Shown one piece after another: positions 15,439 through 20,694 of a stretch of DNA of 20,694 nt. This stretch comes from Bacillota bacterium (GTDB lineage: Bacteria > Bacillota > Clostridia > Lachnospirales > Lachnospiraceae), in NCBI GenBank assembly GCA_023436065.1, contig JAEZKU010000029.1, positions 1-20,694 on the forward strand, given 5' to 3'. Each line of letters opens with the position of its first letter. Position 1 is the first letter of the stretch. The notes beneath the pieces are model-generated. The model worked only from the letters and a program-made list of their open reading frames with translations, made no database searches and had not been told where the DNA came from. The translations under genes were made by a program, and so were the position numbers.

Positions 15439-17436
15439 ATGAAGAAATATTTTCAAAAATTCACTACCTTAAAGGTGAAAATTATTACCATGCTGATTGT
15501 TATTAGTTCAGTTCCTCTCTTAATTTCGGGAACAATCTCCTACCTGACTTCACTGAATGTATTAGAGAGAAAGCTTGAGACTACTGCCAAACAAACAACA
15601 CATGAGGTAGCACGCGGCTTAGATAATTACTTTGCTGCAATGTCAAACATTATGAAAATACTTTCAAATGATACAAATGTTGTCGAAGCAGATAATGTTA
15701 CCTATTTTGAATTTGCGAAAGGACTAATTGCCAACATAAAAAAGACAGATGCTTCCATCATTAATATTTATGTTGGTACTGAAAAGGGTATGTTTTATAC
15801 AGATCCTAAATTAGATCTACCTGCTGATTTTAATCACAAAACCAGGGACTGGTATATTCAAGCAATGAAGCATCCCGGGGAAATCATTATAACGGAACCC
15901 TATATCGACGCTGGTACGAATAACATGGTAATCTCTATTGTAGCATCCATTCAAAAGGACAATAAAAGCATTGGTGTCGCAGGTATGGATATCGATCTTG
16001 CCACTTTTTCGGCATCCTTATCTGACATCACAATTGGTGATAGCGGATATATTTATATCACGGATCCCAGTGGACAAATGATTGCACACCCTGATCAAAC
16101 CTTAATTGGTACGGATGTTGCTACAGAACTATCTAATTGGAAAGCTATATCAACCAATTCCGAGGGCTTCTCCCCATATGTATATAACGGAGAAAATAAA
16201 TTTTCAAGCTATAGTACCAGTGGACTTACAGGCTGGAAGATTGTTGCTTCCATGAATTATTCTGAGTTAAGTAAGGATACCCGTACAATTAGAAATACTA
16301 TTATTAGTGTATTCCTGATAACACTGATTGCAGCTGTTGCAGCAGCGATTCTCTTCAGTATTCCTATATCACGTAATATTAAGAAATTACTGGCCGCCTT
16401 TGATCGTCTTGCCCATGGTGATTTGACGGTGAGCACATCAATTAACTCTAAGGATGAGTTCAACCTATTGGGTCAGCGTTTCAACGAAATGGCAACGAAT
16501 ATATCCGGCCTGATCCGTGAGGTAAGCGACGCTTCCAACACTGTTTTGGACACATCTGTAACACTGGCAAATATAGCAGAAGAGACAAATAGTTCTCTTG
16601 GTGAAGTTGCAAGAGCTGTGGAGGAAGTTGCGAAGGGAGCTACGGAACAGGCTCAGAATGCTTCGGATGGAGCTTCCAGTATTTCAGATTTATCGGATCA
16701 ATTAACCTTAATTGACGAATCTACCAAAGCAATGAGCCACCTGGCCAATAACGCCGCAGATCTCACAAAACAGGGATTAAATCGTGTAGAAGATCTGAAA
16801 GAGAAATCCGACAGTACCATGAGCGCCACCACTAAAGTTTCTGAGTTAGTTTATGAAACCAGTGAAAGCATGAAGCAGATTGATGCAATCTCTGACACGA
16901 TTGACGCTATTACCGAACAAACCAACCTGCTTGCCTTGAATGCATCCATCGAAGCCGCGAGAGCAGGCGAGAGTGGTAAAGGTTTTGCTGTAGTAGCAAA
17001 TGAAATAAGAAAATTGGCAGAGCAATCAAAAGCTTCTACCATTAAGATCAAGTCGATTGTCGAAGATATCAATGATAAGACTACCCACTCCGTAGATGCT
17101 ATGATAATCACAAATCAAAACGTTAAAGAGCAGGTGGATCTGGTACAACGAACACAAAGCTTGTTTAATGAGATTATGGATGCCGTCCGTATCTTGACCG
17201 AAAAGGTAATTGAGATCAAACAGAATACAGAGGAAATTGCAGATCAGAAAAATAACATTGTATCACAAATTGAAAACATCTCTGCTATATCCGAAGAATC
17301 TGCATCAGCGACCGAGGAAGTAACCGCTTCTACTGAACAGATAACCGTAACCATGGATGAAATAACCCAGCAGACGGTAGAATTACAGAACCTGTCAGAA
17401 CTGCTGAAGAAAAAAATTAATAACTTCAAATTCTAG
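15439..17436 (+). CDS. Methyl-accepting chemotaxis protein with dCache sensor
   Basis: This 665-residue transmembrane receptor has a first membrane helix at about 13-36, an extracellular double-Cache domain at about 40-275, a second helix at about 286-310, a HAMP linker at about 310-362 and a signalling domain at about 380-660. The kinase-control tip EQTNLLALNASIEAARAGE (493-511) is intact. It should control CheA through CheW and so swimming behaviour. The sensor has R136, W138, Y139, Y155 and D184 spaced as in the amino-acid-binding dCache motif, with F131 where tyrosine is usual. No C-terminal CheR-tether pentapeptide is present. AGGAGG is 12 nt before the ATG. It is monocistronic between its own promoter and a strong terminator. 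Confidence 0.93.
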   Translation: MKKYFQKFTTLKVKIITMLIVISSVPLLISGTISYLTSLNVLERKLETTAKQTTHEVARGLDNYFAAMSNIMKILSNDTNVVEADNVTYFEFAKGLIANIKKTDASIINIYVGTEKGMFYTDPKLDLPADFNHKTRDWYIQAMKHPGEIIITEPYIDAGTNNMVISIVASIQKDNKSIGVAGMDIDLATFSASLSDITIGDSGYIYITDPSGQMIAHPDQTLIGTDVATELSNWKAISTNSEGFSPYVYNGENKFSSYSTSGLTGWKIVASMNYSELSKDTRTIRNTIISVFLITLIAAVAAAILFSIPISRNIKKLLAAFDRLAHGDLTVSTSINSKDEFNLLGQRFNEMATNISGLIREVSDASNTVLDTSVTLANIAEETNSSLGEVARAVEEVAKGATEQAQNASDGASSISDLSDQLTLIDESTKAMSHLANNAADLTKQGLNRVEDLKEKSDSTMSATTKVSELVYETSESMKQIDAISDTIDAITEQTNLLALNASIEAARAGESGKGFAVVANEIRKLAEQSKASTIKIKSIVEDINDKTTHSVDAMIITNQNVKEQVDLVQRTQSLFNEIMDAVRILTEKVIEIKQNTEEIADQKNNIVSQIENISAISEESASATEEVTASTEQITVTMDEITQQTVELQNLSELLKKKINNFKF

Positions 17437-17462
17437 TAATACGATATAGATTATAATAATCG

Positions 17463-17500
17463 AGTAGGAGGCGGTGACTAACCGCCTCCTACTTTGTCCT
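17463..17500 (+). terminator. Strong terminator after the chemoreceptor gene
   Basis: A perfect 13-bp stem (17463-17475 with 17481-17493) and 5-nt loop is followed by TTTGTCCTT. It lies 26 nt after the stop codon and may also stop transcription from the nitroreductase side, since the genes converge here. Confidence 0.85.
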
Positions 17501-17524
17501 TACAATAAAACAGCCCCGCTATCG

Positions 17525-18073
17525 CTACTCAACAAATCGAATTTTAGAGATATCCGGTGTATGAGGTGCATTTTCTGTCTTTCCGTATCCTACCAGAACT
17601 GCAATTCCAAACTCCCATCCATCGCTGATACCAAGTTTCTTCTTGTATTCATCAGCTTTCGGACCATTCAATGGTATGGCAGCCATACCGCAGATTACAC
17701 TGCCCAGACCGAGTGAGGTGGCGGCCAAAGCAATATTTTCACTAACAATACCGGCATCTCTATCCGTACCAGGCTGTTTCAGAATGAGGTACATGCAAGG
17801 TGCATTATAAAACAAGGTTCCTCCACGACTCATAAATCTGTCATATGTCGTCTTATCTTCTGCCTCGGCAAGGATACGCATACCTTCGGCATCCATGTCC
17901 TCGATCAAAGACTTGTTCGTTATAACAATAATCTGCCATGGCTGTCGATTCATACCGCTGGGCGACTGTACAGCAGCAAGAGCGAGAGCTTCCAACTTTT
18001 CCTTTTCGGGCAAGCACCCGTCGTATGCACGGCATGAGTAACGACGGCGGATTGTATTAAGTATTTCATTCAT
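17525..18073 (-). CDS. Nitroreductase-family FMN oxidoreductase
   Basis: A protein of about 182 residues. The N-terminal IRRRYSCRAYDG is the conserved FMN-phosphate-binding start of nitroreductases. It is followed by SPSGMNRQPWQIIVI, which binds FMN and NAD(P)H, and the late GLGSVICGMA segment typical of the family. These dimeric cytosolic enzymes reduce nitro compounds, quinones or flavins with NAD(P)H; the physiological substrate is seldom known. The ATG at 18073 has AAAGGGAG 7 nt upstream and is preferred over a TTG at 18091 that would place that site inside the gene. It lies 84 nt after plsY and could be read from the same transcript. It converges with the chemoreceptor gene. Confidence 0.9.
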   Translation of the reverse strand: MNEILNTIRRRYSCRAYDGCLPEKEKLEALALAAVQSPSGMNRQPWQIIVITNKSLIEDMDAEGMRILAEAEDKTTYDRFMSRGGTLFYNAPCMYLILKQPGTDRDAGIVSENIALAATSLGLGSVICGMAAIPLNGPKADEYKKKLGISDGWEFGIAVLVGYGKTENAPHTPDISKIRFVE

Positions 18074-18157
18074 ATAGGATCTCCCTTTCAATTTTTAATC
18101 ATTTGGTGCAGAATATATTTAATAATTAATTCTATACATTCCTTTCGATTTCATCAA

Positions 18158-18778
18158 CTAGCCCATCCATGTAATCTTATTCTCCTCTTTATGAAGAATT
18201 CTTTCGATATTTTTTCTGTGTCGCACAATAATCACTGCTGTAAACAGAAGAGATGCCCAAAATAAATTAGGAGCCTTTATGATAATTCCTATGAAAAGTG
18301 TATTTATCACAGCTGATGATATACTTGCCAAAGCAATAATCTTCCACAAATATAGCACTGCTAAAAAGCTAATGAGCGGAAGTAAGAAAATCCATAAACT
18401 GTACTCCCAAAACAATACCATACCAAAGAGAAAACCATACATAACTGCAACAGCCTTTCCGCCTTTAAATTTGGCGAATATAGGAAAGCAATGTCCCGCT
18501 GCTGCAGCAAGACCACCAATTATGGACACCAACTCTACTTTGAAGAAAAAGGAAGTCAGAAAAATAACTAATGTTACCTTCAAAATATCCAAAGTCATCA
18601 CCGCAAGACCAGCTTTTTTCCCAAGAACTCTTCCTGCATTTCCACCACCCAGATTCCCACTTCCATAATCTCTAATATCTTTGTGATAAAATACCTTGCC
18701 GACAACCAATGCAAAAGGAACGGAGCCAAGAATATATCCAAGTATTATGACTGTAAATATTTCAATAATAATATTCAT
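18158..18778 (-). CDS. plsY: Glycerol-3-phosphate acyltransferase PlsY-type
   Basis: An integral membrane protein of 206 residues with several hydrophobic helices. It matches PlsY, which transfers an acyl group from acyl-phosphate to glycerol 3-phosphate to make lysophosphatidate. Motif 1 reads YGSGNLGGGNAGR where the family normally has GSGNxGATN, motif 2 reads GHCFPIFAKFKGGKAVA where GGKGVA is usual, and motif 3 RHRKNIERILHKEE is normal. The changes suggest a divergent paralogue. The ATG at 18778 has AAAGGG 7 nt upstream; longer frames starting inside the preceding gene lack such a site. It starts 13 nt after the DegV stop, so the two are one operon. A fatty-acid-binding protein next to the acyltransferase points to use of exogenous or recycled fatty acids. 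Confidence 0.85.
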   Translation of the reverse strand: MNIIIEIFTVIILGYILGSVPFALVVGKVFYHKDIRDYGSGNLGGGNAGRVLGKKAGLAVMTLDILKVTLVIFLTSFFFKVELVSIIGGLAAAAGHCFPIFAKFKGGKAVAVMYGFLFGMVLFWEYSLWIFLLPLISFLAVLYLWKIIALASISSAVINTLFIGIIIKAPNLFWASLLFTAVIIVRHRKNIERILHKEENKITWMG

Positions 18779-18791
18779 GTTATTGCCCTTT

Positions 18792-19622
18792 CTATCTGCA
18801 GATTGCCTGAATGGTAATACATCCGGGCCCCCCATGAGTAATCAGGGTGGGGGATAACTGGAATATTTCAATAGTAGTATCTGAGAAATGATTTCGAATC
18901 TGCTTCACAACATCTTCTGCCACTTGACGAACACACGCATGCCCAATGCTAATGATATACTCTTGATTCACTCTCATCTCTTTAAAATACTCAATCACTG
19001 CATCCACAGCCTTTCTATGGGATCTCTTTACAACAAAAGGCTTAATTTTCTTCATATCCTCAGTCTGTGTAAGTACAGGAATAATCTTAATCACACCACA
19101 AATAGCTGCTGCAATTGGTGTCAATCTTCCACTTCGCTTCAAATAACTAAAATCAGAAGGAATTACAAAAGATGCTGAAGTTACAATAGATTTCTTAATC
19201 TGCCTCACAATATCCTCAATTCCCACTCCTTCTTTCTTAAGCATCATTGCCTTTTGCACAAGATAACGCTGTGCCCCTGCCAGAGTCTGTGTATCAATAA
19301 TATGTATATGTTCATTCTGCTCCACACTATTTCTGGCACCAATAGCATTCTGGTATGTACCAGACAATCCATCTCCAATTGTTAAATACAAAATATCTTC
19401 CTGCGTGCCTTCAAAAATATTTATCACATCTCCAATTGCCGGCTGGGAAGATGTAGGAACCTTTCCCTGTTCAATTAGTTTCAAAAACTCTTCACTACTA
19501 ATATCCTCATAATCTCTATAGACTACACCGTCTACAAGAGCACATGCCGGAATAACTTCTATCCCCAATTCTTTTCCTTCCTGTAGAGAGTACAAAGCTG
19601 ATGTATCCGTTATTATCTTCAT
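18792..19622 (-). CDS. DegV family fatty-acid-binding protein (FakB-like)
   Basis: This 276-residue cytosolic protein begins MKIITDTSA and has TSSQPAIGD (about 57-65) and GDGLSGTYQNA (about 83-93), the serine- and threonine-rich loops that hold the fatty acid carboxylate in DegV/FakB proteins. The length is normal. FakB proteins present a fatty acid to the kinase FakA, which makes acyl-phosphate, the substrate of PlsY; the kinase gene is not in this window. The ATG has GGAAGAG directly upstream and AGGAG slightly further. plsY follows after 13 nt. Upstream lie an extended -10 element (19743-19751) and a 19-codon frame with a good ribosome binding site. Confidence 0.88.
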   Translation of the reverse strand: MKIITDTSALYSLQEGKELGIEVIPACALVDGVVYRDYEDISSEEFLKLIEQGKVPTSSQPAIGDVINIFEGTQEDILYLTIGDGLSGTYQNAIGARNSVEQNEHIHIIDTQTLAGAQRYLVQKAMMLKKEGVGIEDIVRQIKKSIVTSASFVIPSDFSYLKRSGRLTPIAAAICGVIKIIPVLTQTEDMKKIKPFVVKRSHRKAVDAVIEYFKEMRVNQEYIISIGHACVRQVAEDVVKQIRNHFSDTTIEIFQLSPTLITHGGPGCITIQAICR

Positions 19623-19641
19623 CTCTTCCCTGTCTCCTTTC

Positions 19642-19701
19642 TCATTTGTATTTATTCTTTATTGATATACTCCTACTTTGCAGAACATGGATTTTAACCA
19701 T
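19642..19701 (-). CDS. Possible 19-residue leader peptide upstream of the DegV gene
   Basis: The ATG at 19701 has AGGAG 5 nt upstream and opens a frame reading MVKIHVLQSRSISIKNKYK, ending 19 nt before the DegV start codon. It lies between the predicted promoter and the gene, so it would be in the leader mRNA. The peptide is basic, with no known family. It may be translated by chance or serve as a leader that influences DegV translation. Confidence 0.25.
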   Translation of the reverse strand: MVKIHVLQSRSISIKNKYK

Positions 19702-19742
19702 GCACTCTCCTGTTGATTCGAATGTTTAACCTGTGCAATTCA

Positions 19743-19751
19743 ATTGTAACA
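19743..19751 (-). promoter_or_regulatory. Extended -10 promoter of the DegV-plsY unit
   Basis: The minus strand reads TGTTACAAT, an extended -10 (TG, one base, TACAAT). No strong -35 is seen at normal spacing. The leader would be about 115 nt. Confidence 0.35.
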
Positions 19752-19814
19752 TATCTAAGTTCTTGAATACAGTTCAAATTTGATGTCTTTCTGATATAGA
19801 TAACATGCCCCTAG

Positions 19815-19854
19815 TACGAAAAAAAGAATCTCTCATTTTCCAAGAGATTCTTTT
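19815..19854 (-). terminator. Rho-independent terminator of lysS
   Basis: AAAAGAATCTCT/AGAGATTCTTTT forms a 12-bp stem (19822-19833 with 19843-19854) with a 9-nt loop. On the minus strand the stem ends in a run of seven Us. It lies 14 nt after the lysS stop. Confidence 0.85.
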
Positions 19855-19867
19855 CGTTATTCATTAT

Positions 19868-20694
19868 TTATTTCTCCAAGCTCTTCATCGTCGGGAACAG
19901 TAACACATCCCTGATCGCCTGTGAGTCTGTTAACAGCATAATCAGTCGGTCAACACCGATACCGATGCCGCCTGTCGGGGGCATACCGTATTCCAGTGCG
20001 GTGAGGAAATCCTCATCCAGCTGATTTGCTTCCTCGTCACCTGCGGCGCGGAGTGCTTCCTGGGCTTCGAAACGTCCTCTCTGGTCAAGGGGATCGTTTA
20101 ATTCGGAGAATGCATTTGCCATCTCCCTGCCGTAGATAAATAACTCGAAACGCTCCGTATAATCCGGATCCTCCGGCTTTCTGCTGGCAAGAGGAGAAAT
20201 CTCTACAGGATGCTCCATGATGAAGGTGGGCTGAGTCAGATTATCCTCCACATATTTCTCAAAGAACAGGTTAATGATATCGCCTTTCTTATGTCTGGCT
20301 TCGAAAGCGATGTTGTGTTCCTTCGCCAGGGCTTTTGCAGCTGCCTCATCCTTAACCTGACTAAAATCTACATTTCCATATTTCTTGATTGATTCTACCA
20401 TCGTAAGCCTGTCAAAAGGCTTGGAAAGATCTATCTCAACTCCGTTATAGGTAATGGAAGTGGTACCTAGTACCTTCTGAGCAACCGTACGGAACAGATC
20501 CTCTACGAGGTCCATCATACCGTTATAATCCGTATACGCCTGATATAGCTCAAGGAGCGTGAATTCTGGATTATGTCTTACGGATAAGCCTTCGTTACGG
20601 AATACCCTGCCGATTTCATAGACACGCTCCAGACCTCCGACGATCAGTCTCTTCAGATATAACTCCAGGGATATTCTTAAGTGGATATCCTCAT
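19868..20694 (-). CDS. lysS: Lysyl-tRNA synthetase, class II, C-terminal 274 residues (5' end outside window)
   Basis: The frame is open from the stop at 19868 to the right edge of the window. The edge sequence reads ISLELYLKRLIVGGLERVYE followed by FRNEGLSVRHNPEFT, class II motif 2 of lysyl-tRNA synthetase, and later GIGIGVDRLIMLL, motif 3, close to the C-terminus. The enzyme charges tRNA-Lys with lysine using ATP in the cytosol. A full protein has about 490-500 residues, so roughly the N-terminal 45 percent (the anticodon-binding OB-fold and motif 1) lies outside. An internal ATG at 20518 is not the start, since conserved sequence continues upstream of it. The gene is followed by its own terminator. 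Confidence 0.96.
   Translation of the reverse strand, partial: EDIHLRISLELYLKRLIVGGLERVYEIGRVFRNEGLSVRHNPEFTLLELYQAYTDYNGMMDLVEDLFRTVAQKVLGTTSITYNGVEIDLSKPFDRLTMVESIKKYGNVDFSQVKDEAAAKALAKEHNIAFEARHKKGDIINLFFEKYVEDNLTQPTFIMEHPVEISPLASRKPEDPDYTERFELFIYGREMANAFSELNDPLDQRGRFEAQEALRAAGDEEANQLDEDFLTALEYGMPPTGGIGIGVDRLIMLLTDSQAIRDVLLFPTMKSLEK

Noticed and set aside
20516..20518. Start codon of a short lysS-related gene or a truncated lysS
   Set aside because: The same frame continues upstream to the window edge with class II motif 2, so the gene is intact as far as visible and simply cut by the window.
1..20694. CRISPR array, tRNA, rRNA or replication origin
   Set aside because: No regularly spaced repeats, cloverleaf-like sequences, rRNA segments or DnaA-box clusters were recognised on either strand by eye.

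Overview
The window looks like chromosome of a strictly anaerobic, low-GC Firmicute, most likely a Lachnospiraceae/clostridial relative. The reasons are strong AGGAGG-type ribosome binding sites, SigA-like promoters, a rubredoxin-reductase-type flavoprotein, a GH94 disaccharide phosphorylase, a DegV/PlsY pair and a double-Cache chemoreceptor. No rRNA, tRNA or CRISPR array was seen. Nearly all genes lie on the minus strand; only the chemoreceptor is on the plus strand.

Left part (1-5750): the end of an IS256-like insertion sequence (1 to about 127) abuts the terminator (160-192) of a five-gene minus-strand operon. In transcription order this encodes an HNH nuclease (5618-4515), a PLD-nuclease/SF2-helicase/DUF3427 protein (4449-1468), a NUDIX hydrolase joined by an ATGA overlap (1471-1085), a COG4997/MazG-like NTP pyrophosphohydrolase (995-687) and a HIT-family protein (636-235). 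An extended -10 promoter with a 16-bp palindrome on its start site precedes it. This is the best candidate for an undescribed system: two nuclease modules and a helicase combined with three nucleotide-hydrolysing enzymes, which suggests anti-phage defence. It matches no named system I can recall.

Middle part (5750-15440): an NADH:rubredoxin-reductase-like flavoprotein with its own zinc ribbon (7449-6103). Next comes a two-gene unit of a short UvrA-type ATPase and a cytosolic alpha/beta hydrolase (10871-7672). The third unit holds a GH94 phosphorylase and a large tandem alpha/beta hydrolase (15145-11109). The flavoprotein and GH94 units end in two terminators that are copies of one another (5863-5893 and 11041-11072). 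The GH94 gene and the chemoreceptor gene diverge from a 293-bp region holding two good SigA promoters and inverted repeats.

Right part (15440-20694): a methyl-accepting chemotaxis protein whose dCache domain carries the amino-acid-binding residue pattern (15439-17436, strong terminator at 17463-17493), a nitroreductase, a fatty-acid-binding DegV/FakB protein followed at once by a PlsY-type acyltransferase (a plausible acyl-phosphate hand-off pair), and the 3' part of lysS, which runs off the right edge.
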